This document shows, piece by piece, positions 1-8,126 of a stretch of DNA of 24,839 nt. The stretch is from assembly GCA_003564925.1 (NCBI GenBank), contig PXDW01000105.1:1-24839 (forward strand). Reading direction: 5' to 3'. The notes under the pieces are model-generated. The model made no database searches and had not been told where the DNA came from. It saw only the letters and a list, made by a program, of their open reading frames with translations. The stretch comes from Candidatus Woesearchaeota archaeon. Its GTDB lineage: Archaea > Nanobdellota > Nanobdellia > Woesearchaeales > PXDW01. Both the position numbers and the translations under genes were made by a program. Numbering within the stretch: the stretch's first letter is position 1; the number at the start of each line of letters is the position of its first letter.

Positions 1-2
1 CA

Positions 3-734
3 ATAAATATATTGGTAGAATATAGTAATTTGGGAGCACACAGGGTTACAAACGGCGCTTTATATCTTACAGGATATGATCCTTCATATTTATTTGGAAC
101 TTCGGTTAGAAGTTTTGGCCTATCTGGTTTACAAGGAAAATCTATGATTTTTCCAACAGGAGAGAGAGGAATCGCTGAATTTCAAACAACTGCAAGAAAA
201 CCAAGACATATGGACAGTTTTACTCAAAGGCTAAAATTAACAGCATGTTATACTTATATGACTACTGCAAGCGTTCAAGTCTGTATTGATCCTGAACCAC
301 ATTCTGCTGGTTCGGGGGCAAAGATATGTCGTCCAGGACAGGTTAGTTTAAGTGGGGGCCAGGGGGCACCTATTGCCGTAACAAGAATAGATCAAACTAT
401 TGGTGGCGGAAGAGTATATTTTGACATACGATTTAGAAATGTAGGTTCTGGTGATGTTTTTATAGGGGCAGTAGGAAATTGTTATGGTTCATTGAGTTAT
501 AATCAAATTGATAGGGTAAGTGTGTCTGCTGTAAGGCTTTCTAATAGAGGCATGGTATGTGAGCCTGGATCAAGAAGCCCTGTAGTTTTAACAGGTGGAG
601 AAGGTTTTATAAGATGTTATGGAGATATACCAAGAACAGGAAGTGAATACATAACAAACCTAGACATAGAACTTTCCTATAGTTATAGAGAATCTATTAT
701 AAGAACAATAAATATATTGTCTGCCCCCAGATAA
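3..734 (+). CDS. Secreted six-cysteine protein, 5'-truncated by window edge
   Basis: The reading frame is open to the left edge, so this is the C-terminal part of a longer gene. A TTG at 12 is only an internal codon in my reading. The protein aligns along its length with the next gene: both have the same six cysteines in the same order (contexts TACYTY, VQVCID, AKICRP, VGNCYG, MVCEPG, IRCYGD) and the same Gly-rich loop before the last cysteine. The first visible residues match the next protein from about residue 64, so the missing part should hold the signal peptide or lipobox and a short N-terminal segment. The beta-rich character and paired cysteines suggest an extracellular domain with disulfides. 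I do not recognise a named family and assign no function. Confidence 0.8.
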   Translation: MNILVEYSNLGAHRVTNGALYLTGYDPSYLFGTSVRSFGLSGLQGKSMIFPTGERGIAEFQTTARKPRHMDSFTQRLKLTACYTYMTTASVQVCIDPEPHSAGSGAKICRPGQVSLSGGQGAPIAVTRIDQTIGGGRVYFDIRFRNVGSGDVFIGAVGNCYGSLSYNQIDRVSVSAVRLSNRGMVCEPGSRSPVVLTGGEGFIRCYGDIPRTGSEYITNLDIELSYSYRESIIRTINILSAPR

Positions 735-744
735 TAATTAAAAA

Positions 745-750
745 GAGGTG
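745..750 (+). promoter_or_regulatory. Shine-Dalgarno site for the second six-cysteine lipoprotein
   Basis: GAGGTG ends 8 bases before the ATG at 759. The gap after the upstream stop is only 24 bases and shows no clear TATA, so this gene is probably translated from a polycistronic message. Confidence 0.6.
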
Positions 751-758
751 TTAAAAAA

Positions 759-1694
759 ATGAATAAAAAAACATTAATTATCATATTTGCATTATGTTTC
801 ATTATATTTTTAGTAGGTGGCTGCACTGACGATGGTGGTGCGACAGCCCAAACTAATCCTTTTATAGGAGGAACTACAGGACTTCTATTAAGTTTTGTTC
901 CAGAAGCTCCTCCAGAACAAGTTTTTGACTCTGGAGACTTTCCTTTTGATGTTGAAGTAAGAATCATCAATCATGGAGAATATGATATCCCAAAAGAAAG
1001 GACTAGTATAAAGATAAAAGGAATTAAGCCAAGCGATTTTGGTTTGAATGAAAATGATTTTACAAAGAATCCTGGTGAAGAATTATTAGGAAGAAAAAAA
1101 GATGGGCAAGGAGCAATATTGGAAGGAACAACAACTTACTTAACTTTTTCAAACTTTAATTATCTAGGGAAATTGGCTGGAAACACCAATTACCAGATAT
1201 TTGCTGATGTTTGCTATAATTATGGAACAACAGCTATAACCCAATTATGCGTGAAAGAAAATATGTTGAGAGATGACGGTATTGTCTGTAGAGTTAATGA
1301 AAAAAAAACAATATATAACTCCGGATCTCCAGTTCATGTTGCTGATTTTGAGCAATCAGCAAGAGCAACTGACAGAATAACATTCACATTCAGGGTCGTG
1401 AGTAGAGGAAATGGAAACATTTACGGAAGAAAAACTAACTGTGAGACGACAAGAGCTAATGAGAATAGAGTCTGGGTTGAAGTTAATACTGGAATCCCTG
1501 GGTTGGAATGTGCTGGTCTTAGTGAAGGAACTTTGACATCAGGATACGTGACATTATATGGTGGAGAAAGAACAGTTAGGTGTACTCAAACAGTACAGAC
1601 AAGTGTTGATTATGTTAAGCCAATTAGCATAAACTTAGAGTATGATTACTTAGAAACAATATCTACAACATTGACAGTTAAGCCTGTGAACTAA
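759..1694 (+). CDS. Predicted lipoprotein, six-cysteine family, paralog of upstream gene
   Basis: 311 residues. The N-terminus is a lipoprotein signal: two Lys, a hydrophobic stretch (about residues 5-20) and a lipobox VGGC with Cys22, so the mature protein should be anchored to the outer face of the membrane. A short linker (23-40) leads to a beta-rich ectodomain with cysteines at 152, 164, 177, 228, 251 and 275, all matched in the upstream paralog. The GGTTGLLLSF...FDSGDFPFDVEVRI segment (about 38-70) looks like the start of an immunoglobulin-like or CARDB-like beta domain; this is inference. The start is set by the SD at 745-750. The two genes are 24 bases apart and probably one transcript. 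Function is unknown; a surface or attachment protein fits. Confidence 0.82.
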   Translation: MNKKTLIIIFALCFIIFLVGGCTDDGGATAQTNPFIGGTTGLLLSFVPEAPPEQVFDSGDFPFDVEVRIINHGEYDIPKERTSIKIKGIKPSDFGLNENDFTKNPGEELLGRKKDGQGAILEGTTTYLTFSNFNYLGKLAGNTNYQIFADVCYNYGTTAITQLCVKENMLRDDGIVCRVNEKKTIYNSGSPVHVADFEQSARATDRITFTFRVVSRGNGNIYGRKTNCETTRANENRVWVEVNTGIPGLECAGLSEGTLTSGYVTLYGGERTVRCTQTVQTSVDYVKPISINLEYDYLETISTTLTVKPVN

Positions 1695-1699
1695 AGAAG

Positions 1700-2638
1700 T
1701 TATTGCTCTATCAAAAACTTAAGCTTTTCGTTTATATTTGAGAAAACTTCTTTTTCTCTTCTTTCTTTTTCCTTAAAAATCTTTTTTTGCCTTTCAAGAT
1801 CTGTCTGAAGGATTTTAATCCGAGACCTCAGCTCTAACTCTGAGTTTGTATTTTGCTCTACTAAAGATTTAATTTTCTCCTCATTCTTCTTTTTTATATT
1901 TTCCATCTCCTTATAGAAACAAGATCTTTCTTCAATTAATTGTTCCCTTAGCTGCTTAAGCAGTATGAAGTGTTCCTTTGTTTTCTCCTCCAAGAAAGAA
2001 TTTCTTGCAAGAACTTCCTTATATCTTTTTTCTGTCCCTTTTGACATTTCTTTTACTGTTTGGTATCCTGTTAAACTATTTATGGCTTTTTTCTTTATTT
2101 CGGAGAGCTTCTTTTCTTGCTCTATAAACATCTGTTTTTTCGAATTATATTCGTGCTTCAGTTTTTCCAGATTATTTAAGGCTTCGTTATTTTCATTTTC
2201 GAGCTTGGAATTCTTATTAGAAAGAAAAAGGTTCTTTTTTTCCAAATCTGAAACTTTATTTTTGAGAAAATCTATATCTTTTGTTTCACTTTGTCTTTTT
2301 TTCAAAAGCCAGAGATTAAGAAGTTTATAGTAATCCTTTTTTTCTTTATTCTTATAACCGAGTTTTGTTATGAAATCAAACATTTCTTTTAATTTTATGT
2401 AGGATTGGTTTCTTTTTGAAATTTCATCATTATATTTTTTCGCTAATTTTTCCACCTCAATGTATTTGGATTCTAACTCAATATTGGATTCTCTTAATTT
2501 TCTATTTCTTGACTCAAGATATTCTATCCTTTTATAGATCGACTCCTTCTCTGCAGATGTCAATTTTTTTTCGGGAAGAGAGTCAATCTGAAAATCTATT
2601 TCATTAATAGAAGGCAAATTAATATTTTTTTTCGGCAT
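1700..2638 (-). CDS. Long coiled-coil protein downstream of rfcS
   Basis: 312 residues, with no signal peptide or membrane segment. After a short N-terminal tail (MPKKNINLPSINEIDFQ), residues from about 28 to the end are almost entirely Lys/Glu/Leu-rich heptad-like helix, with a less regular stretch around 85-115 (LGYKNKEKKDYYKLLNLWLL). It begins 29 bases after the rfcS stop on the same strand and is probably co-transcribed with it. It lacks the ATPase motifs of SMC/Rad50 and could be a structural or partner protein. I cannot name a family, and coiled-coil similarity alone would be misleading. The 3' end lies only 5 bases from the convergent lipoprotein gene. Confidence 0.75.
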   Translation of the reverse strand: MPKKNINLPSINEIDFQIDSLPEKKLTSAEKESIYKRIEYLESRNRKLRESNIELESKYIEVEKLAKKYNDEISKRNQSYIKLKEMFDFITKLGYKNKEKKDYYKLLNLWLLKKRQSETKDIDFLKNKVSDLEKKNLFLSNKNSKLENENNEALNNLEKLKHEYNSKKQMFIEQEKKLSEIKKKAINSLTGYQTVKEMSKGTEKRYKEVLARNSFLEEKTKEHFILLKQLREQLIEERSCFYKEMENIKKKNEEKIKSLVEQNTNSELELRSRIKILQTDLERQKKIFKEKERREKEVFSNINEKLKFLIEQ

Positions 2639-2667
2639 TTTATCTTTTGATATTATCTAGTTATTAC

Positions 2668-3636
2668 CTAATTGAGTTTATTATCGTTAATTAAGGCGAT
2701 TTTTGAAAGCAAGGCTTCTAATTGTATGTATTCATCGCTGCCTTCAACTAGGCGAAACTCTATTTCTCCACATTCTTTTATTATTTTAAGCTTTTTTTTA
2801 GGCTCGATATCGAGATTCCAAACTTCTTGCTGAATCTGCTTTAATATGTCTATTGCTGAAAGTCCGTAGGACAACAAAGTGTCTAAAAGTTTAGATTTAG
2901 ATTCAATAAATTTGCCATTTATCGCTAAATTAAGGACTTCTTTTATTTCTTTTGGCCTTGCTACAGAAGAAAGTGAATATATTGCATCTTCATTTATTTT
3001 TTTTGATAAGGCTGCTGCACTTTGTAAAATATTTTCGGCTCTCCTTACATCTCCTTCTGAAACAAAGTATATTGCTTCTTTTGCTTTTTGGTCTATAATC
3101 AAGGATTCTTGTTTAGATATTATATCAACTATATCAAAAATGTCCTCTCTTGAAAGATTTTTAAACCTAAAAACAGCGCATCTGCTTTGTATTGGGTCTA
3201 TTATTTTTGAAGAATAATTACAGCTTAATATGAATCTGCAAGTGTTAGTAAAGTTTTCCATCGTTCTTCTCAGAGCTTGTTGAGCTTCTTTTGTTAAAGC
3301 ATCGCATTCATCTAAATATATTATTTTAAATGGGACATCGTTAACCGCTTTTGTTCTTGCAAAGTCTTTTACCTTATTTCTTATTATATCTATTCCACGT
3401 TCATCAGAAGCATTTAGCTCTAAAAAATTAGTCCTCCATTCTTTTCCAAATAACTCTTTTGATATCACTAAAGCGAGAGTGGTTTTTCCAATTCCTGCAG
3501 GACCTGAAAAAAGAAGGTGAGGCATATTTTTCTGCATTACAAAGGCCTTTATCCTAGGAACAATGTGTTTTTGGCCTTTTATCTCATCAAATACTTTTGG
3601 CCTATATTTTTCAGTCCATATCGATGGTTCTGTCAT
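2668..3636 (-). CDS. rfcS: Replication factor C small subunit
   Basis: 322 residues, the usual length for the archaeal small clamp-loader subunit, which with RFC-L opens PCNA and loads it on primed DNA using ATP. Visible AAA+ landmarks: WTEKYRPK at the N-terminus, Walker A GPAGIGKT (45-52), Walker B LDECD (108-112), the following ALRRTME helix, sensor 1 at ILSCN (136-140), and the SRC motif (151-153) carrying the arginine finger. The DECD variant of the common DEAD box keeps both acidic residues. The helical C-terminal collar follows from about 220. The ATG at 3636 is supported by a TATA-like element centred near 3666. The large subunit is not in the window. Confidence 0.97.
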   Translation of the reverse strand: MTEPSIWTEKYRPKVFDEIKGQKHIVPRIKAFVMQKNMPHLLFSGPAGIGKTTLALVISKELFGKEWRTNFLELNASDERGIDIIRNKVKDFARTKAVNDVPFKIIYLDECDALTKEAQQALRRTMENFTNTCRFILSCNYSSKIIDPIQSRCAVFRFKNLSREDIFDIVDIISKQESLIIDQKAKEAIYFVSEGDVRRAENILQSAAALSKKINEDAIYSLSSVARPKEIKEVLNLAINGKFIESKSKLLDTLLSYGLSAIDILKQIQQEVWNLDIEPKKKLKIIKECGEIEFRLVEGSDEYIQLEALLSKIALINDNKLN

Positions 3637-3658
3637 ATTTATTAAACAAATAAATAAA

Positions 3659-3674
3659 CTTATAAATATTTATG
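3659..3674. promoter_or_regulatory. Shared divergent TATA element between rfcS and the HD gene
   Basis: CTTATAAATATTTATG is nearly self-complementary (the two outermost positions do not pair) and contains TATA-like elements on both strands. Its centre (3666) is about 30 bases from the rfcS ATG (3636) and 29 from the HD-protein ATG (3695). That is the archaeal TATA-to-start distance for leaderless transcripts in each direction, so one element may serve both genes. Confidence 0.6.
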
Positions 3675-3694
3675 TATTTTGGTAGATAGAGTTG

Positions 3695-4486
3695 ATGAAA
3701 ATGGAGATTAACGTCCCTTTAAATAACAACAAGAAACTTGAAAAAGTTCTTAAAAGAGCAAATAAAAATGTAGAACTGCAAACCTACCTAAAATGTTCTA
3801 ACATTCTGGCTGTTGACAGGCTCGGCTATAATGATCATGGAAGAGTTCACGTGGCCATTGTAGCAAATATATCATTAAAGATATTAAGAAACCTCTTAAA
3901 AGCAGGTGTTGTCCCAAGCATTGTCAAAGATTATAAAGAAAAAAATTTTACAAACCACGATGCAGAAGTTATTGTTTTTCTGGCTTCATTGCTTCATGAT
4001 GTGGGGCATATAGTTGCAAGGCAAAGACATCACGAATTCAGTATTCCTCTGGCAAGAGATTTGCTAAAAGATATATTAAAAAAGATTTATCCTGACGAAG
4101 AAAAGTATATCATATTGTCAGATGTGCTTAATGCGATAATGGCCCATGATAAAAATTCTGAGGTAAGTACTGTTGAAGGTGGAATCTTAAGGGTTGCTGA
4201 TGCCCTTGACATGAAAGAAGGGCGTGCCAGAGTGCCTTTCAACTCTGGAAAGATTGATATACACTCTGTTTCTGCAATGGCCATAGATGATGTTAAAATA
4301 AACTATAGAGATAAAAAACCAATAGTGATAGAAATTATAATGAAAAATTCTGCTGCTATCTTTCAAATAGATTATTTGCTAAAAAATAAAATAAATGATT
4401 CTGGCTTAGAAGAATATATTGAATTAATAGCAAGAATTAAAGAAGGAAAAGAAGAGAAAATATTAGATGAAGTAAAATTATTTTAA
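3695..4486 (+). CDS. HD-domain metal-dependent phosphohydrolase
   Basis: 263 residues. The HD signature is clear: His52 (GRVHVA), the His101-Asp102 pair in LLHDVGH, His112/His113 in RHHEF, His151-Asp152 in MAHD and Asp169 in RVADALD. This is the order of metal ligands expected for a two-metal HD phosphohydrolase acting on a nucleotide or cyclic nucleotide; the substrate cannot be read from the sequence. A C-terminal alpha/beta part (about 185-263) follows. In-frame starts exist at 3692 (TTG), 3695 (ATG) and 3701 (ATG). I chose 3695 because it sits about 29 bases from the TATA element, though 3701 is almost as good. It is divergent from rfcS. Confidence 0.85.
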   Translation: MKMEINVPLNNNKKLEKVLKRANKNVELQTYLKCSNILAVDRLGYNDHGRVHVAIVANISLKILRNLLKAGVVPSIVKDYKEKNFTNHDAEVIVFLASLLHDVGHIVARQRHHEFSIPLARDLLKDILKKIYPDEEKYIILSDVLNAIMAHDKNSEVSTVEGGILRVADALDMKEGRARVPFNSGKIDIHSVSAMAIDDVKINYRDKKPIVIEIIMKNSAAIFQIDYLLKNKINDSGLEEYIELIARIKEGKEEKILDEVKLF

Positions 4487-4490
4487 TGGT

Positions 4491-4511
4491 ATTTTATTTT
4501 TATTTATTTTT
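4491..4511 (+). terminator. T-rich terminator after the HD gene
   Basis: A run of T tracts interrupted by single A's follows the stop at 4486, the form of archaeal intrinsic termination. It lies in the convergent gap with the PRC-barrel gene. Confidence 0.45.
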
Positions 4512-4560
4512 AGCTAATTCTACAAAATTAATTAATCTAACAGAAAAAATACAGGAAAAA

Positions 4561-4824
4561 TTAAATTATATCTTCTTCAGCAATAACCATAAAGTCTCCA
4601 ACAGCTATAACGGCGCTGAAAGGGATTAATATGTTTCCGTTCTTGTCTTTTTCCAGCTCAAGCCTTTCCGTATAAGATGTGGGATTGCTCACAACCATAT
4701 GGATTAACTCCCCAGATCTTGTTTCGAATATGACATCTCCGACTTCGCCAAATCTCTTGCCTGTTTTGCTGACTATTGTTTTCCCAATGATTTGCTTTGA
4801 AAATTTCTTATCTTCTTCTCCCAT
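4561..4824 (-). CDS. PRC-barrel domain protein
   Basis: 87 residues, essentially one PRC-barrel domain. KQIIGKTIVSKTGKRFGEVG opens the fold, followed by VGDVIFETRSGELIHMVV, a middle LELEKDKNGNILIPFSAV and a final VGDFMVIAE. Free-standing PRC-barrel proteins are common in archaea and are related to the RNA-processing RimM barrel, but their role is mostly unknown. A Shine-Dalgarno sequence, AGGGTGGT (4831-4838 on the minus strand), stands 6 bases before the ATG, and a TATA-like element near 4861-4869 lies about 42 bases upstream. The gene therefore seems to have a short leader, unlike most neighbours. Confidence 0.88.
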   Translation of the reverse strand: MGEEDKKFSKQIIGKTIVSKTGKRFGEVGDVIFETRSGELIHMVVSNPTSYTERLELEKDKNGNILIPFSAVIAVGDFMVIAEEDII

Positions 4825-4830
4825 TGTATT

Positions 4831-4838
4831 ACCACCCT
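4831..4838 (-). promoter_or_regulatory. Shine-Dalgarno site of the PRC-barrel gene
   Basis: Read on the minus strand it is AGGGTGGT, 6 bases before the ATG at 4824. It decides the start, and with the more distant TATA it marks one of the few leadered transcripts here. Confidence 0.6.
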
Positions 4839-4884
4839 TAGATACTATCTAATTTTGATACTATAAAATATTATTATGTCCTAT

Positions 4885-5730
4885 TTAAAGCTTTCGATTA
4901 ATCAGGGTATTTTTTAGTTTACCTTTATCATAGCAATTCTCCTTAAGTTCGCAGACATTACATTTATTTTCATTATCGGAAAAAGGAGGAATCTCTTTTG
5001 AATTAAGCAATTTCTTTACTTTTTGTATCAATTCAATTATTTCATCCCTAAAAAAAGGGTTCATAGTAACTTGCCTTGATTCGTTTGCATCGAGGTAGCG
5101 AACATAGCCTTCTTTTATTTCTTTGTCTTTTTTTTCCTGTAAAAGCAAAAGATATGCTCCTATTTGTATCTTGTGTCCTGGCCAAACACCTTTTTTAGGT
5201 GTTTTTCCAGTCTTTAGCTCTATGGGGACATATTCTTTTTCATAAACTTGTATCTGATCTATTCTCCCCCTCAGTCCTAAATTATTTGATTCAAGACTGA
5301 ACTCTGAAATTATTTTGGGTGTTAATTTTTTCCATAGTTCTTCTCCATAAATATCATGTTTCTGAGAGAAAGAAAAAGCATTTGTTGACCTTATTGTTGA
5401 TTCATTTAGTATAAAAGGCCACATCTCCTTAAAGGTTTTTCCTAAATCCAATTCCAGACCTAAAAGATCTTTCTTATATTTTCTTATACATCGCCTCAAT
5501 ATTTCAGAATACTTTTTTTTGTACATCTCCTGAACATCTTTCAAGGTATCTTGTTTTTTTATTTCCCTAACTAGGCTTTCCTCTTCTCTATTTATCTCTT
5601 CATGAGTTTCATGTCTTATAGTTCCCTTTAAAAGAACGTCTTTTGGCGGCTTTGAAATTTTCAGAACATACTCTAGAAAAAGCTTTCTCGGGCAGTATAG
5701 GTAAGATGATAAAGCGCTTACAGATATCAT
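4885..5730 (-). CDS. Stand-alone Cas4-like RecB-family nuclease with 4Fe-4S cysteines
   Basis: 281 residues from the chosen start. Cas4/RecB nuclease motifs are complete: His40 in GTIRHE, Asp158 in GRID, Glu171-x-Lys173 in IELKTGK, and Gln189/Tyr193 in QIGAY. Four cysteines fit an iron-sulfur cluster: Cys13 in YLYCPRK and a C-terminal C-x2-C-x5-C at 257, 260 and 266. By family knowledge it should be a metal-dependent ssDNA exonuclease. The frame is open upstream to an ATG at 5808, but the start at 5730 is better: a TATA-like CATTTAAATT (minus, 5751-5760) lies 25 bases upstream and family proteins begin near this Ser-x-LYCPR segment. No cas1, cas2 or CRISPR array is present, so a repair role is likelier than spacer acquisition. 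Confidence 0.88.
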   Translation of the reverse strand: MISVSALSSYLYCPRKLFLEYVLKISKPPKDVLLKGTIRHETHEEINREEESLVREIKKQDTLKDVQEMYKKKYSEILRRCIRKYKKDLLGLELDLGKTFKEMWPFILNESTIRSTNAFSFSQKHDIYGEELWKKLTPKIISEFSLESNNLGLRGRIDQIQVYEKEYVPIELKTGKTPKKGVWPGHKIQIGAYLLLLQEKKDKEIKEGYVRYLDANESRQVTMNPFFRDEIIELIQKVKKLLNSKEIPPFSDNENKCNVCELKENCYDKGKLKNTLINRKL

Positions 5731-5847
5731 CTTTTTTTTAAACTTGCTGAAATTTAAATGTTTTTTGCAAATATGTCCAGTGTAATATTGAAAAAACAAT
5801 AAAGACAATTAAAAAGATATTTATATAAAATGTTTATTATCCTTTAT

Positions 5848-6900
5848 ATGGAAAAAATAAAAGAGGTAAAAGAATATCTTAAAAAAAATAATATTGATTT
5901 TTGTTTCATAGTTAACTCAAATAAAAAAGACAGTAATTTTCTATATTTTACAAATTTTGATGTTGATTTTGCTTATCTTTTGATTCCAAAAAAAGGTAAG
6001 ACTGAAATAATCGTCTCTGAAATGGAATACAGCAGAGCGAAGAAATATTCCAAAATAAAAAATATAAAAAAATTTTCAAGAAGTAAAGAAATAAGAGCAT
6101 ATATTAAAAAAAAGCTGAATAATAAAAGAATTGGTATAAATTATGAAAATGTAACTTTAGGGGACGCAAGAAGGCTAAGAAAATATTGTAAAATAAAGGA
6201 TATTAGCAAATTTTTGCTTAAAACAAGGTCTGTAAAAACATATGATGAGATTAGAAACATAAAAAAAGCATGTTTGACTGCATCTAAGATAATGACAAAA
6301 TGCATTGATAATTTTTATAAATTTAAAACAGAGAAAGATGTTGAAAATTTCTTAATAGAGGAGACACAAAAAAATGATTATGATTTGGCCTTTAAGCCAG
6401 TTGTTGCTTCGGGTTATAATGCTGCAATGCCACACTACAGAGCAAAACAAGTTAAATTAAAAAAAGGCTTCTGTGTTATTGATTTTGGTGTTGCTTATAA
6501 GAATTACAATTCAGACATAACAAGGACAGTCTATATAGGAAATCCCTCAAATAAAGAGGTTGAGCTATACAACAAAGTCTTGAGTATACAGGAAGCATGT
6601 ATAAAAAATATACTTCCCGGCATAAAAGCAAAAAAGATTGATTCTTATGCAAGAAAAAACTTGAGCGGTTTTATTCATGGGCTTGGGCATGGTATTGGTG
6701 TTGAAATCCATGAGTTTCCGAATATAACTGAAGAAAGCAAAGACATCTTGAAGAAAAAAATGGTTTTTACTATAGAGCCGGGAACCTATAAAGAAAAAAA
6801 ATATGGAATTAGGATTGAAGACACTGTTCTGCTTAAAGACAAGCCGGAAATACTAACAAAAACATATAAAAAATTAAAGGTAATCAATTTAAATAGTTAA
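5848..6900 (+). CDS. M24 metallopeptidase, Xaa-Pro dipeptidase-like
   Basis: 350 residues. The N-terminal creatinase-like domain (about 1-125) is followed by the pita-bread catalytic domain. All five metal ligands are seen: Asp212 in VIDFG, Asp223 in NSDITRT, His281 in HGLGHGIG, Glu310 in TIEPG and Glu324 in IRIED. The two-domain build fits aminopeptidase P or prolidase rather than methionine aminopeptidase; which of the two cannot be told. An earlier in-frame ATG at 5830 falls inside the TATA element (TTTATATA, 5820-5827). The ATG at 5848, 24 bases downstream of it, is therefore the likely leaderless start. Confidence 0.9.
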   Translation: MEKIKEVKEYLKKNNIDFCFIVNSNKKDSNFLYFTNFDVDFAYLLIPKKGKTEIIVSEMEYSRAKKYSKIKNIKKFSRSKEIRAYIKKKLNNKRIGINYENVTLGDARRLRKYCKIKDISKFLLKTRSVKTYDEIRNIKKACLTASKIMTKCIDNFYKFKTEKDVENFLIEETQKNDYDLAFKPVVASGYNAAMPHYRAKQVKLKKGFCVIDFGVAYKNYNSDITRTVYIGNPSNKEVELYNKVLSIQEACIKNILPGIKAKKIDSYARKNLSGFIHGLGHGIGVEIHEFPNITEESKDILKKKMVFTIEPGTYKEKKYGIRIEDTVLLKDKPEILTKTYKKLKVINLNS

Positions 6901-6927
6901 TAAAATTATATGATAAGAAGTAATAAT

Positions 6928-6953
6928 AAAAATTTAAAAATAAATAAATTTAA
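6928..6953 (-). terminator. Possible T-rich terminator of the M29 peptidase gene
   Basis: On the minus strand this stretch is a series of T tracts about 20 bases after the M29 stop, in the convergent gap between the two peptidase genes. Composition alone supports it. Confidence 0.3.
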
Positions 6954-6971
6954 AGACATGTAAGTTATAAA

Positions 6972-8039
6972 TCAAAACACAAACTTTCCATCTTTTTGTA
7001 TTAGCTTGCCATCAAAATAAATCTCTCCGCCTTTTCTTAAGTCTTTAATCATGTCCCAATGTATTGCAGAATTATTTTTTGAAAGAGTTTCCTCATAGCC
7101 TTGACCCAAGGCAAGGTGTATTGTTCCACCTATTTTTTCATCGAATAAAATATTTTTTATGAATTTATTTATTCCATAATTAAAACCTATTCCAAACTCA
7201 CCAATTGTTTTAGAGCCTTTATCTGTTTTTAATGTCTCTTTCAAAAGCCTTTCGTTCTTTTTTGCTTTTGCCTTTATAACCTTGCCTTTACTAAACCAAA
7301 GCCGGACATCATCAACTTCTCTGCCATCCCTTATTACTGGATAAGTATATCTTATGTATCCTTCTGTTGAATCCTCTACAACACTCGTAAAAACTTCTCC
7401 ATCAGGCATGTTGAACTTTCCAGAGCATGTTTTCGCTGGCCTGTCTTTTATGCTGAAGCTCAAATCCGTGTCCTTTCCAACAATTCTTACCCTGTCTGTT
7501 TTATCCATTAATTTTTTTAATTTTATTTGATTTTTTTCTTCCTCTTTCCAATTTTTGTTTGTAGCCTTGAATACAAATTTTTCGAACTCATTTAAAGACA
7601 TGTCTGCTTCCTGTGCCAGGGCGTGTGTAGGAAACTCACAAATAACCCAATTTTTTTTCTTTAAAATCAATTCTTGTATTGGTTTTGTAACTTTTCTTTT
7701 TATGGCTATTTTTTTCGGATGTATATTAGAAAGCTCTCGAGTATTGTATTCTGTTCCAATAGATATGAAACCTTGTGTGTTCTTGACTTCATACATTGTT
7801 ATCTTTGGAAAATGTTTTAGCTGGTCTTCTTTTGCGTATTTATAGTATAGGTAAGGGTACTCTTCGAGCTCCAGATTTATTCTTGGGATTGCGCCTTTCT
7901 TCAATATATTCTTAGCAACTTCTAAAACCAAACTCTTTGCTTCAACTCCTGAATTTATTGTTATTATGTCACCTTTTTTTATTTCAACAGAATAATCTGT
8001 CAATATTTTAGCCAATTTTACTATTCTTGAATCTGCCAT
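6972..8039 (-). CDS. M29-family aminopeptidase (AmpS/AmpT-like)
   Basis: 355 residues from the chosen start. N-terminal MADSRIVKLAKILTDYSVEIKKGD and the C-terminal half with EFGIG (Glu281), TIHLALG (His308) and HWDMIKD (His327, Asp329) are the M29 hallmarks. A further conserved Glu lies in PDGEVF. These ligands bind two metals in a cytosolic, broad-specificity aminopeptidase. The final ..IYFDGKLIQKDGKFVF is also typical. An in-frame ATG lies upstream at 8093, but the extra 18 residues are Phe/Leu/Ile-rich and unlike the family. A TATA element, AATTTTATAAAC (minus, 8061-8072), lies about 27 bases before 8039. Together with the M24 enzyme and PAN it makes this a small protein-turnover district. 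Confidence 0.93.
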   Translation of the reverse strand: MADSRIVKLAKILTDYSVEIKKGDIITINSGVEAKSLVLEVAKNILKKGAIPRINLELEEYPYLYYKYAKEDQLKHFPKITMYEVKNTQGFISIGTEYNTRELSNIHPKKIAIKRKVTKPIQELILKKKNWVICEFPTHALAQEADMSLNEFEKFVFKATNKNWKEEEKNQIKLKKLMDKTDRVRIVGKDTDLSFSIKDRPAKTCSGKFNMPDGEVFTSVVEDSTEGYIRYTYPVIRDGREVDDVRLWFSKGKVIKAKAKKNERLLKETLKTDKGSKTIGEFGIGFNYGINKFIKNILFDEKIGGTIHLALGQGYEETLSKNNSAIHWDMIKDLRKGGEIYFDGKLIQKDGKFVF

Positions 8040-8126
8040 TAAAATTATGAAAAAAAGTAAGTTTATAAAATTATCTAAATTTTTAAAACGCAAGATTTAT
8101 TAATCTAAATTCATTTCCAAAAAAAT

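Noticed and set aside
1965..2330. 121-codon plus-strand frame
   Set aside because: Antisense to the coiled-coil gene and Phe/Ser-rich, as expected from reading Lys/Glu codons backward.
5731..5808. N-terminal extension of the Cas4-like protein (ATG at 5808)
   Set aside because: The promoter-like element lies inside the extension, and the family starts near the first cysteine.
8040..8093. N-terminal extension of the M29 peptidase (ATG at 8093)
   Set aside because: The added residues are hydrophobic and unlike the family, and the TATA at 8061-8072 fits the ATG at 8039.
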